Below are positions 27,643 through 36,469 of a stretch of 64,000 nt of DNA, in pieces. Each line of letters starts with the position of its first letter. Position 1 is the stretch's first letter. The translations under genes and the position numbers were made by a program. The stretch is from Pseudomonas sp. 102515. GTDB lineage: Bacteria > Pseudomonadota > Gammaproteobacteria > Pseudomonadales > Pseudomonadaceae. The DNA lies in contig NZ_JAVHTY010000005.1 in NCBI RefSeq assembly GCF_031085165.1, positions 1 to 64,000 on the forward strand. The letters are read 5' to 3'. Below the pieces are notes generated by a model. That model did not search any database. It worked only from the letters and a program-made list of their open reading frames with translations, and was not told the origin of the DNA.

Positions 27643-28416
27643 ATGCGTAAACACATTCTGATCCCTGCCGTGTCGCTGCTCAGCCTGGCCCTGGCCGCCT
27701 GCTCCACACCGCCCAACCCCAACCTGGAACAGGCCAAGTCCGACTACTCCGCGCTGGAATCCCAGCCCCAGGCCGCCCAACTGGCCGCCCTGGAGACCAA
27801 GGACGCCGGCGCCTGGCTGCAGAAGGCCGAGAAGGCCTACAAGGACGGTGAAAACGAGAAAACCGTCGACCAGCTTGCCTACCTGACCAACCAGCGCATC
27901 CAGACGGCCATGCAGACCATCAAGCTGCGCATGACCGAAGCCCAGATGCAGAACGTCGACGCCGAGCGCACCCAGGCCCGCCTGGACGCCCGTACCGCCC
28001 AGCTCAAGCAGCTGCAGGACGCCCTGCAGGCCAAGCAGACCGAGCGCGGCACCGTGGTGACCTTCGGCAACGTGCTGTTCGACTTCAACAAGGCCGAGCT
28101 CAAGCCCCAGGGCTACGCCAACGCCCAGAAGCTGGCCGATTACCTGAAGCAGAATCCCGAGCGCAAGGTGATCGTCGAGGGTTACACCGACAGCGTCGGC
28201 AGCGACTCCTACAACCAGCAGCTGTCCGAGCGTCGCGCCCAGGCCATCCAGACCGCCCTGGTCAGCGCCGGCGTCGAGCCGAGCCGCATCCAGGCCCGTG
28301 GCTATGGCAAGGCCTTCCCGGTGGCCAGCAATAGCAACGCCTCCGACCGCGCCCTGAACCGCCGCGTGGAAGTGACCATCTCCAACGACGCCAACCCCGT
28401 CGCCCCACGCATGTAA
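27643..28416 (+). CDS. lptF: OmpA-family lipoprotein LptF-like
   Basis: A 257-residue outer-membrane lipoprotein. The lipobox LALAAC gives lipidated Cys20. The middle contains a DUF4398-like helical region, and the C-terminal OmpA domain (about 140-250) includes VLFDFNKAELKPQG, VEGYTDSVGSDSYNQQLSER and NRRVEVTI, which bind peptidoglycan. LptF of P. aeruginosa is AlgU-regulated and supports survival under stress. AAAGGACGA precedes the ATG. Confidence 0.88.
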   Translation: MRKHILIPAVSLLSLALAACSTPPNPNLEQAKSDYSALESQPQAAQLAALETKDAGAWLQKAEKAYKDGENEKTVDQLAYLTNQRIQTAMQTIKLRMTEAQMQNVDAERTQARLDARTAQLKQLQDALQAKQTERGTVVTFGNVLFDFNKAELKPQGYANAQKLADYLKQNPERKVIVEGYTDSVGSDSYNQQLSERRAQAIQTALVSAGVEPSRIQARGYGKAFPVASNSNASDRALNRRVEVTISNDANPVAPRM

Positions 28417-28434
28417 TGACTGCGTGAAGCTCAA

Positions 28435-28462
28435 GGACCCCGCCCAGGCGGGGTCTTTTTTT
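28435..28462 (+). terminator. Rho-independent terminator after lptF
   Basis: GACCCCGCC and GGCGGGGTC form a near-perfect stem with a tiny loop, followed by seven T residues. It lies between the converging lptF and DUF853 genes. Confidence 0.93.
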
Positions 28463-28475
28463 GCCTGCGAGTCGG

Positions 28476-29966
28476 CTAGCGACGCTTGCCACCCAGCAGG
28501 GAGCCGAGCAGCCCCCGTACCAGCTGACGTCCGAGCTGATTGGCCGCCTGGCGCGCCGCGCTCTTGATGGCGTTGCCGGCAAGTTCGCCGACCAGATCGC
28601 TGAGCGCACCGCCCTGCCCGGCCTTGGTCTTTTCCGCTGCTGGCGCCTCCGCCGGTACCCGCTCGGCCTGACGCTCCCGCAGGATCTCGTAGGCCGATTC
28701 GCGATCCACGGCCCGGTCATAGCGACCCGCCTGGGGTGACTGACGGATCAGCGTCTGGCGCTCGGCTTCGCTGAGCGGGCCGACCCGGGATTGCGGCGGG
28801 GCGATGGCCACCCGCTGGACCATCGCCGGCGTGCCCTTGTCTTCCAGGCTGCCCACCAGGGCTTCACCGATCCCCAGGTCGGTCAGCACCTGCAGGCTGT
28901 CGAAGGCCGGATTGGGCCGGAAGCCGTCGGCCACCGCGCGCAGGGCCTTCTGCTCCCGGGCGGTGAAGGCGCGCAGGCCGTGCTGGATGCGCAATCCCAG
29001 CTGGGCGAGGATGGCGTCCGGCAGGTCGCTGGGCGACTGGGTGGCGAAATAGACACCGACGCCCTTGGAACGGATCAGCCGCACCACCTGCTCCAGGCGA
29101 TCGCGCAGGGCCTTGGGGGTGTCGCCAAACAGCAGATGGGCCTCGTCAAAGAACAGCGCCAGCACCGGCTGGTCGGCATCGCCGCGCTCGGGCAGCTGCT
29201 CGAACAGCTCGGCCAACAGCCAGATCAGGAAGGTGGCATAGACCTTGGGCGCCTCGTGCACCAGGCGACTGGCGTCGAGCAGGTGAATGCGTCCGCGGCC
29301 ATCGGCCTCCGGGCGCAGCACCTCCTCCAGTTGCAGCGCCGGCTCGCCGAAGAAGGCCTCGGCGCCCTGCTGTTCCAGGGTCGCCAGCCGGCGCAGCAGC
29401 GCCTGGGCCGAGGCGCCGGCGAACAGCGCGCGGTCTTCGCCCAGGGCCTCGGGCCGTTCGCGCAGGTGATTGAGGACGGCCTTGAGGTCCTTGAGATCGA
29501 GCAGCAGCAGGCCCTCGCGATCGGCCACCTTGAAGGCGGCGTGCAAGGCGGCCTGCTGGCTGTCGGTCAACTCCAGCAGATTGCCCAGCAACAGTGGGCC
29601 CATCTCGCTCAGGGTGGTACGCAGCGGATGACCGCGCTTGCCGTCGACGTCCCAGAGGGTGACCGGATAGGCGCGGGACTGGTGCGCCAGGCCCTGGGCG
29701 GCGATGCGCTCGGCCAGCTTGCCCTGGGGCGCGCCGGCCGCGCCCAAGCCGCAGAGATCGCCTTTGATGTCGGCGGCGAAGACGGCGACGCCGGCGTCGC
29801 TGAAGGCTTCGGCGAGGCGCTGCAGGGTCACGGTCTTGCCAGTGCCGGTGGCGCCGGCGATCAGACCGTGCCGATTGGCCAGCTTGAGAGGGTGGCCGAG
29901 GGGTTGGCCGTCGCTCTTGTCAGCAGAAACGGCAGTACCCAGGATCAACAGGGGCGTCGAGGACAT
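28476..29966 (-). CDS. DUF853 (YjgR-like, HerA-type) ATPase
   Basis: A 496-residue P-loop ATPase of the HerA/FtsK-like superfamily. Walker A is GATGTGKT at residues 38-45; Walker B is LALFFDEAHLLF near residue 250; a sensor-like segment GVYFATQSPSDLP follows. The C-terminal tail is rich in Ala and Arg. Related proteins are common and soluble, but their role is unsettled. It is separated from hldE by 49 bp. Confidence 0.9.
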   Translation of the reverse strand: MSSTPLLILGTAVSADKSDGQPLGHPLKLANRHGLIAGATGTGKTVTLQRLAEAFSDAGVAVFAADIKGDLCGLGAAGAPQGKLAERIAAQGLAHQSRAYPVTLWDVDGKRGHPLRTTLSEMGPLLLGNLLELTDSQQAALHAAFKVADREGLLLLDLKDLKAVLNHLRERPEALGEDRALFAGASAQALLRRLATLEQQGAEAFFGEPALQLEEVLRPEADGRGRIHLLDASRLVHEAPKVYATFLIWLLAELFEQLPERGDADQPVLALFFDEAHLLFGDTPKALRDRLEQVVRLIRSKGVGVYFATQSPSDLPDAILAQLGLRIQHGLRAFTAREQKALRAVADGFRPNPAFDSLQVLTDLGIGEALVGSLEDKGTPAMVQRVAIAPPQSRVGPLSEAERQTLIRQSPQAGRYDRAVDRESAYEILRERQAERVPAEAPAAEKTKAGQGGALSDLVGELAGNAIKSAARQAANQLGRQLVRGLLGSLLGGKRR

Positions 29967-30015
29967 GGCGCAGCTCCATAGCGGTTCTACGCCAGCTTAA
30001 CCCGAGCGCTCGCGC

Positions 30016-31443
30016 TCAGGTGCGGTTGCGGATCCGCTCGACGATGGCGGTGGTGGAGCTGTTCTCCACCAGGCCGAGGATGCGCACCTCGCCGCCGTAG
30101 CTCTGCACGATCTGGGCACCGACCACCTCTTCCACGCTCTTGTAGTCGCCGCCCTTGACCAGCACATCCGGGCGCACCTGCTCCAGCAGGCGCTCCGGGG
30201 TGTTCTCACTGAAGGGAATGACCCAGTCCACCGCGCCGAGGCCGGCCAGCACCGCCATGCGCCGGTCGACGCTGTTGATCGGCCGGCCCGGACCCTTGAG
30301 GCGGGTCACGGAGGCATCATCGTTGACCGCCACGATCAGGCGATCGCCCTGGGCGCGCGCCTGTTCCAGATAGGTCACGTGGCCGGCGTGGAGGATGTCG
30401 AAGCAGCCGTTGGTGAAGACGATCTTCTCGCCATGGGCGCGGGCGTCCTCGATGGCCAGTTGCAGCTGTTCCAGGGACAGGACGCCGCGCTCGGAGCCTT
30501 CCGAGCGCTGTACCGCGCGCCTCAGCTCGGGGGCGCTGATGGCGGCGGTACCCAGCTTGCCGACCACGATGCCGGCAGCCAGGTTGGCCAGGCCCACGGC
30601 CTGGGGCAGGTCCTCGCCGGCGGCCAGGGCGGCGGCCAGGGTGGAGATCACGGTGTCGCCAGCGCCAGTGACATCGAACACCTCGCGCGCGCGCGCCGGC
30701 AGGTGCAACGCCGGCTGAGCGGGACGCAGCAGGGTCATCCCGTGCTCGCCGCGGGTCACCAGCAAGGCGCCCAGGTCCAGGCGCGCCATCAGTTCGTTGC
30801 CCTTGGCGACCAGTTCGGCATCGTCGGCGCAGACGCCGACGATGGCTTCGAATTCGGAAAGATTCGGCGTGATCAGGCTGGCGCCGCGATAGATGGAGAA
30901 ATCCTTGCCCTTGGGGTCGGCCAGCACCGGTATGTTGCGGGCCTTGGCCAGCTGAATGAGGGCCTGATGGTTCTTCAGCGCGCCCTTGCCGTAGTCGGAC
31001 AACACCAGCACCTTGACCCCGGCCAGCATGGCGGCGGTGTCCGAGGCCAGCGCCTGGGCATCGGTGTCGAAGGGCTCTTCGAAGTCGACGCGGATCAGCT
31101 GCTGGTGGCGACTCATGATGCGCAGCTTGACGATGGTCGGCTGCTGGGCGATGCGCTGGAAGCGCACCTGCACGTGGGCGGCTCTCAGGCTGTCGGTGAG
31201 GGCATCGGCGGCTTCGTCCTGGCCGGTGACGCCGACCAGATAAGCTGGCGCGCCCAGGGCAGCGATGTTGAGGGCGACGTTGGCCGCGCCACCGGGACGA
31301 TCCTCGTGCTGGTCGACGCGCACCACAGGTACCGGTGCCTCGGGCGAGATCCGCGAGGTGGTGCCGTGCCAGTAGCGGTCGAGCATCACGTCGCCGACCA
31401 CCAGGACCGGCGCGAGATCGAAGCGAGGCATGGTCAGCTTCAT
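30016..31443 (-). CDS. hldE: Bifunctional heptose 7-phosphate kinase/1-phosphate adenylyltransferase HldE
   Basis: HldE makes ADP-heptose for the LPS inner core: the N-terminal ribokinase domain (about 1-320; [29 protein letters not shown]) phosphorylates heptose 7-phosphate, and the C-terminal nucleotidyltransferase domain (about 342-475; [20 protein letters not shown]) adenylates heptose 1-phosphate. The ATG at 31443 gives 475 residues, the family length. It ends the leftward msbA-mig14-dnpA-hldE series, though a 213-bp gap with a repeat element separates it from dnpA. Confidence 0.96.
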   Translation of the reverse strand: MKLTMPRFDLAPVLVVGDVMLDRYWHGTTSRISPEAPVPVVRVDQHEDRPGGAANVALNIAALGAPAYLVGVTGQDEAADALTDSLRAAHVQVRFQRIAQQPTIVKLRIMSRHQQLIRVDFEEPFDTDAQALASDTAAMLAGVKVLVLSDYGKGALKNHQALIQLAKARNIPVLADPKGKDFSIYRGASLITPNLSEFEAIVGVCADDAELVAKGNELMARLDLGALLVTRGEHGMTLLRPAQPALHLPARAREVFDVTGAGDTVISTLAAALAAGEDLPQAVGLANLAAGIVVGKLGTAAISAPELRRAVQRSEGSERGVLSLEQLQLAIEDARAHGEKIVFTNGCFDILHAGHVTYLEQARAQGDRLIVAVNDDASVTRLKGPGRPINSVDRRMAVLAGLGAVDWVIPFSENTPERLLEQVRPDVLVKGGDYKSVEEVVGAQIVQSYGGEVRILGLVENSSTTAIVERIRNRT

Positions 31444-31535
31444 AGGGACAGGCTCCAAAGCGCGAAAATGGCGGCGATCATAGCATAGGGGCCAAGGCGC
31501 TCTGGAAGCGCCTGCCAGCAGGAGACGCCGGGGTC

Positions 31536-31656
31536 AGAGCCTGTTCATAATCGTGCGAGCTAGAGTCAAACGAGGCCTGAGCAAGCGGACCGGCTAGCGA
31601 TCCTGGGCCATTCCAACGCGGTCTGGCCGACGCGCAGCAGATTATGAAAAGGCTCT
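31536..31656. mobile_element. 121-bp MITE-like element with 17-bp terminal inverted repeats
   Basis: AGAGCCTGTTCATAATC (31536-31552) is repeated inversely at 31640-31656 with one mismatch. The 87 bp between hold no gene. The size and ends look like a non-autonomous insertion-sequence derivative. Its right end abuts the dnpA stop codon. No transposase is present in the window. Confidence 0.55.
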
Positions 31657-33068
31657 TAGAGCTCGCGGCGCTGGATCCAGAACAGCTCGTGACGGCGTAC
31701 GGCCTTGCGAAAGAACTCGTCTTCGCCGGTGCGCGGCCAGCGGCGACCGGCCAGCAGCCACTGGATGGCCCGACGCAGGCGTTTCTTCGCCGGCAGCGGC
31801 ACCAGCAGGTCGTGCTGCATACCCAGGGCCATGGCCTTGTCCAGACGCCGCTCGGGCGTCAGCAGCGGACTCCAGGGCACCAGGGGCGCCGGCGTCTCGA
31901 TGGCCGGCGGCAGGGCGATGCCGCCCTCGGCCGGGCCCATGGGCCAGCGGTCGTTGTCGTGCAGGTGGTTGGCGTAGAGCAATTCGAGCTCGGGCTGCCA
32001 CTGGCTGAGGGCCAGGGCCTCGCGCAGGGCCTGGGTGCTGGCCACGTGATCGGCATGGGGATCGATCTGCGGATGCGGCAGCACCACCACCTCGGGACGG
32101 AAGTGCTCCAGCAGGGCCACCAGATCGGCCACCAGATTGCGCCAGGTGGGGGCGCCGTCGACATCTCCGGGCAGTTCCAGGGGATTGTGGCGCCGGGCGC
32201 TGCGCACATCGCTCTCACCGGACTCGCGGGAGCCGAAGGTGTCTTCCGGCGCCTGGCGCATGGCCGGCAATTGCAGGCAGTAGTAGCCCAGCTGCACGCA
32301 GCGCTCCGGCGGTACCCCGCCCCACAGCGGCGTGACCAGGCTGTCCCAGGTGCGCAGCCGCCCCTTGAGCCGGGCCGCGGCCTGGCGATCGAGGCCCAGG
32401 CGCTGGTAGTGCCCAGCCTCGATCTCGCCCTGGGTCAGGGTGACGATGCTGGCTTCCCGCGCCTGGCTGTAGAGCCCGAAGGCGGCCAGCTCGGCATCGT
32501 CGGCATGGGGCGCGATGACCATCACCCTTTTTTCGCGGAAATCCGGCTGGGCGAAGACATGCAGGCGCAACTCGCCCTGCAGCCGACAGAAGCGGGTCCA
32601 GAGGTGCAACTCGCCACGCCGCAGGGGCGCGGCATAGCCACTCAGATTGACATAGCGCCGCCCTGCGACGCCGCGCTCGAAGTCCTGGCGATCGCCTTCG
32701 TCGCCCGCGCGCAGGTGCACCCGGGGATCCAGCAGGCGACCGAGCCAACCGGCGCGCAGGCGGCATTCCAGGAACAGCGTCAGCTCGCCCGGCGGCAATT
32801 CCACCGCAGCCAGGCGACCGTGCTGCAGATGCAGGCCCAGCACCAGGGTGTCGGCAGGGAACTGGTAGCTGTAGTTGTCACGCGGCGAATAGAAGAGGTG
32901 ATCGGCGAACCAGGCCTCGTGGCCGAGCCAGACCAGCAACGCCAGCAGTGGCGCGCTCCACCAGGGCCCGAACGCCAGGCAACCGAGCAGCACGACGGCG
33001 ATGACCGCCAGGACCAGCCGCTTGTGGCGGCGGTGACGTTTGAGCAGGGCTTGTTTACGGGCGGTCAT
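31656..33068 (-). CDS. dnpA: PIG-L family de-N-acetylase, DnpA-like
   Basis: A 470-residue membrane-anchored protein. Two N-terminal hydrophobic stretches (about residues 17-33 and 35-50) precede a PIG-L deacetylase domain with the metal motif APHADDAELAAFG (a variant of PHPDDE) and the downstream HPQIDPHADHV histidine pair. In P. aeruginosa the homologue DnpA lies in the LPS core cluster and affects fluoroquinolone tolerance. Deacetylation of an N-acetyl sugar in LPS is the likely activity. The start is 1 bp after the mig-14 stop. Confidence 0.78.
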   Translation of the reverse strand: MTARKQALLKRHRRHKRLVLAVIAVVLLGCLAFGPWWSAPLLALLVWLGHEAWFADHLFYSPRDNYSYQFPADTLVLGLHLQHGRLAAVELPPGELTLFLECRLRAGWLGRLLDPRVHLRAGDEGDRQDFERGVAGRRYVNLSGYAAPLRRGELHLWTRFCRLQGELRLHVFAQPDFREKRVMVIAPHADDAELAAFGLYSQAREASIVTLTQGEIEAGHYQRLGLDRQAAARLKGRLRTWDSLVTPLWGGVPPERCVQLGYYCLQLPAMRQAPEDTFGSRESGESDVRSARRHNPLELPGDVDGAPTWRNLVADLVALLEHFRPEVVVLPHPQIDPHADHVASTQALREALALSQWQPELELLYANHLHDNDRWPMGPAEGGIALPPAIETPAPLVPWSPLLTPERRLDKAMALGMQHDLLVPLPAKKRLRRAIQWLLAGRRWPRTGEDEFFRKAVRRHELFWIQRREL

Positions 33069-33069
33069 C

Positions 33070-33966
33070 TCAGCTCTCGAAGACGGTGACGCGGTGGCAC
33101 CAGCGGTCCTTGTAGTCGCGATCGGCGCGGCCGAAGGAGTAGCGCAACGCCTTGCCGAGGGCGCGGGCATCCTGCCAGGCGGCCTGGGTGTTCAAATAGG
33201 TGAGGACGCTGCCGGGACTCAGGTCGCTGGAAGCGGGATCGACACCGCCGTTGACGTATTCGACGCTGATCCATTCGGGCGCTTCTACCCGATAGAGCAC
33301 CTGGATCGCCACCGGACGCTCGCCAAGCATGAGCAGCGAACCGGTCATGAACTCCCGCAGCAGGCCGAACACCTCGGCCAGCCGGGCCTTGCCCGGTACC
33401 TCGAAGCCCCAGCGCGCCTCGAACAGCTCGGCATAGATCCGCGCCTGCTCGGCGCTGTCCAGCTCGGCCATGGGGACCACGCGCCCTCCGGCGTCTTCGA
33501 ACAGGCGCTGCTCGCGACGCTGGTTGTAGCGGAATTTCTTCGACCAGGCTTCCGGCTCGCGGAGCATGGCCAGTTCTTCGCTCTGCCGGCGCAGACCGGC
33601 GAAACGCTCGTCGCACAGCGGCGACAGATAGCGGGCGCGCTGGCGCAGGGGCGCCAGCGCGCCCGGCACGGCCGGCAGGATGATCTCGGCATTGCCCAGG
33701 TCGAACAGGGCGCGCTGGCGGCGCTTCTTCAGCACGGTGCGCGAGAGCGCCAGTTCACGGCCCCAGCAGGGCACCGCGGCCTGCAGGCCGTCCGCGCCGG
33801 GCCAGCCCAGGTAGCGCACCGGGATGCCGGCCAGTTCGGCCAGGCGGGCGACCACTTCGGGGTGGCTGGCGACGCTGCCGCCATGGCGCTGCCAGGTGGC
33901 GGCGTAGTCGGCGGCGGAAATGGTCGTCCAGCCACGTTCGCGCCAGAAACGGAACCTATTCAGCAT
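33070..33966 (-). CDS. Mig-14-like GNAT/FemAB-fold protein
   Basis: A 298-residue protein (ATG 33966) similar to Mig-14 of Pseudomonas and Salmonella, which supports resistance to antimicrobial peptides. It has an acyltransferase-like C-terminal half (SLLMLGERPVAIQVLYRVE, SVLTYLNTQAAW, YSFGRADRDYKDRW). It overlaps the end of msbA by 11 bp and is followed 1 bp later by dnpA, so it is translated within one operon with them. Confidence 0.78.
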   Translation of the reverse strand: MLNRFRFWRERGWTTISAADYAATWQRHGGSVASHPEVVARLAELAGIPVRYLGWPGADGLQAAVPCWGRELALSRTVLKKRRQRALFDLGNAEIILPAVPGALAPLRQRARYLSPLCDERFAGLRRQSEELAMLREPEAWSKKFRYNQRREQRLFEDAGGRVVPMAELDSAEQARIYAELFEARWGFEVPGKARLAEVFGLLREFMTGSLLMLGERPVAIQVLYRVEAPEWISVEYVNGGVDPASSDLSPGSVLTYLNTQAAWQDARALGKALRYSFGRADRDYKDRWCHRVTVFES

Positions 33967-35770
33967 GGGACGCGGGCGTCGCGGGGGCGACGTCCTCGAA
34001 TTGCTTGGCGTGCAGGCGCGCATAGTAGCCATTCAACGCCAAGAGCTCGCCATGACTGCCACGCTCGACGATGCGGCCATGGTCCATCACCAGGATCAGG
34101 TCGGCCTTCTCGATGGTGGAGAGACGGTGGGCGATCACCAGGGTGGTGCGCCCCTGCATGACGCGGTCCAGTGCGGCCTGGATGTGGCGCTCGGATTCGG
34201 TGTCCAGCGCCGAGGTGGCCTCGTCGAGGATCAGCAGCGGTGCGTTCTTCAGCAGGGCCCGGGCGATGGCCAGGCGCTGGCGTTGACCGCCGGAAAGCAG
34301 CACGCCGTTCTCGCCGACCTGGGTGTCGTACCGCTGTGGCAGGCGCTGGATGAATTCGTCGGCATAGGCCGCTTCGGCCGCCGCCTTGACCTGATCCATG
34401 GGCGCCCCGGCCAGGTCGCCATAGGCGATGTTGTTGGTGACGCTGTCGTTGAACAGGGTGACATGCTGGGTCACCAGGGCGATGTGCCGGCGCAGGTTGT
34501 TCAGCCGATAGTCCTGGATCTCCAGGCCGTCGAGCAGGATCTCGCCCTCTTCGTGCTGGTAGAAGCGCGGAATGAGATTGGCCAGGGTCGACTTGCCACT
34601 GCCCGAGCGCCCCACCAGGGCCACCATCTGGCCAGGCTCGGCGACGAAGTCGATGCCTTCCAGCACCGGCTTGTCGGTGCCCGGATAGCGGAAGGTCAGG
34701 TTGCGCACCTCCAGCCGACCCTGGACGCGCTCGCGTTCTTCACGACCGTCGTCGCGTTCGGCGGGCTCGTCGAGCTGCTCGAAGATGCTTTCCGCACCGG
34801 CTACGCCACGCTGGATGGTGGAGCTGACCTCGGAAAGCTGGCGGATCGGCTTGGGCAGCAGGCCGGCGATAGTGATGTAAGCAACCAGGTCACCGGGAGA
34901 GGCGTCGCCTCGAAGTAGCAGTACCAAGAACATCAATACAGCCATCGCCGTATAGATCACCAGCTGCAACATGGGTGTATAGACCGCTCCGGTCTTGGTC
35001 ATGGTCAGCTGTTTCTCAGTATTCGCCTCGCTGGATGCAAGGAAACGCTGCTGCTCGTAGGCTTCACCACCAAAACTCCGCACCACGCGATACCCCTGAA
35101 TGGCCTCGGAGGTGATGTGGGTGACGTCGCCCATGGCCGACTGGATCTTATTACTCTGCTTGCGGAACTTGCGGCTGGCGCTGGTCACCATCAGGGCGAT
35201 CAGCGGCAGGATGGCCACCATCACCAGGGTCAGTTTCCAGTTCATCCACAGCAGCGAGGCGAAAAAGAAAATCACGCTCATGCCTTCGCGAATCACCACC
35301 TTGATCGCCTCGGTAGCGGCACCGGTCACCATGGTGACATTGAAGGTGATGCGCGAGATCAGATGCCCCGAGTTGTTGGCATCGAAGTAGCGATTGGGCA
35401 GACGGAGCATATGGTTGAACAATTTGATCCGCAGGTCGTGCACCAAACCCAACGAAACCCTTGCAAGAAAATAGTTACCGAGAAAAGAACCAATACCCTG
35501 CCAGACCGCGATGAAAACGATCATCAACGGTACAGCCTTCACCAAACTCAGATCGCCGATGATTGGCTTACCAGGAAACATCGCCGCGTCAGGGTTGCTG
35601 AGCCCATCGACGAAGTACTTAAGCACGTAAGCTAGTGCGGGCTGGGAAGAAGCAAATATCAGAAAGCCCACGATACTCAGCAAGAACATGCCTATGTAGG
35701 GCCGCACGTAGCCGAGCAGGCGGAAATAGATCTTCAGACTGGAGGTCTGCGCAGGGGAGTCTTGGCTCAT
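33956..35770 (-). CDS. msbA: Lipid A export ATP-binding/permease protein MsbA
   Basis: MsbA flips lipid A-core across the inner membrane. The 604-residue half-transporter has six membrane segments in the first 330 residues and an ABC domain with Walker A VGRSGSGKSTLANL, signature LLSGGQRQRLAIARALL, Walker B LLILDEATSALD and the H-loop VIAHRLSTI. ATG 35770 is preferred over an upstream codon at 35797 because it gives the usual length. Parts of the membrane half are clearly less GC-rich than the surroundings (see findings). Confidence 0.95.
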   Translation of the reverse strand: MSQDSPAQTSSLKIYFRLLGYVRPYIGMFLLSIVGFLIFASSQPALAYVLKYFVDGLSNPDAAMFPGKPIIGDLSLVKAVPLMIVFIAVWQGIGSFLGNYFLARVSLGLVHDLRIKLFNHMLRLPNRYFDANNSGHLISRITFNVTMVTGAATEAIKVVIREGMSVIFFFASLLWMNWKLTLVMVAILPLIALMVTSASRKFRKQSNKIQSAMGDVTHITSEAIQGYRVVRSFGGEAYEQQRFLASSEANTEKQLTMTKTGAVYTPMLQLVIYTAMAVLMFLVLLLRGDASPGDLVAYITIAGLLPKPIRQLSEVSSTIQRGVAGAESIFEQLDEPAERDDGREERERVQGRLEVRNLTFRYPGTDKPVLEGIDFVAEPGQMVALVGRSGSGKSTLANLIPRFYQHEEGEILLDGLEIQDYRLNNLRRHIALVTQHVTLFNDSVTNNIAYGDLAGAPMDQVKAAAEAAYADEFIQRLPQRYDTQVGENGVLLSGGQRQRLAIARALLKNAPLLILDEATSALDTESERHIQAALDRVMQGRTTLVIAHRLSTIEKADLILVMDHGRIVERGSHGELLALNGYYARLHAKQFEDVAPATPASHAE

Positions 35771-35873
35771 GGTCTCGTCGTGACGCAAAAGCGCCATGTT
35801 AACACGCACCCGCCGCCGACCCAGCCAGGGGATTTTCCGCTAGGCTTGCCCTCCCTGCTCCGGAACGTCCGCC

Positions 35874-36469
35874 ATGCCACCGCTGATCGCCACCTTTGCC
35901 GAACTCAAGGACCTCTGGCGCGTTGAGGTGCTGGATGCGCCGGGCAAGCCCTTGCGACTTAGGCGCCTGTTTCGGCGCGTAGCGGCGGAGAGAGTCCGAG
36001 CTTTCTGTTCTGGTATCGCCTGGCGCAATTTCTCTATTGCCGCCCGCGCGGCCTGCTCAACTATCGCAAGCTGGCCGAGCGCATCAATCGCCGGCTGATC
36101 CGCCGGCACAACATCGAGATCCTGCTGGGCGCCCGTATCGGTCCCGGGCTGCGCCTGCCCCATCGCATGGGCATCTGTGTGTCGAATCTGGCGGTGATCG
36201 GGCGCAACGTGATGATCCGCCAGCACACCACCATCGGCATCAAGAGCGACGATCCGGCGCAACTGGTCGGCATCTTCATCGGCGACAACGTCAGCCTCGG
36301 CGCCCACGTCTGCATCGTTGGCGACCACCTGACCATCGGCGACAACGTGGTGGTGGGCGCCGGCGCCCTGGTGATGCGCGACATCCCCGCCGACAGCCTC
36401 TACTACAGCCGCCACGAGGCGGTGATCCGTCCGCTGCCGGGCGCTACGCCCGGGGATGCCGCCCGCTGA
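35874..36469 (+). pseudogene. Left-handed beta-helix acetyltransferase (serine acetyltransferase-like), frameshifted
   Basis: The frame starting MPPLIATFAELKDLWRVEVL runs to AAE at about residue 39, then slips; the continuation in another frame is SPSFLFWYRLAQFLYCRPR, then NIEILLGARIGPGLRLPH and the hexapeptide repeats IGDNVSLGAHVCIVGDH and IGDNVVVGAGALVMRDIP typical of CysE-like acetyltransferases. Removing one GA from GAGAGAG (35988-35994) restores a single 197-residue protein. Unrepaired, translation stops at 36098 after 74 residues. It is divergent from msbA and its 3' end overlaps the next gene by 26 bp. It may be a pseudogene, a slippage variant or a sequencing error. An O-acetyltransferase of LPS is a plausible original role. 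Confidence 0.75.
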
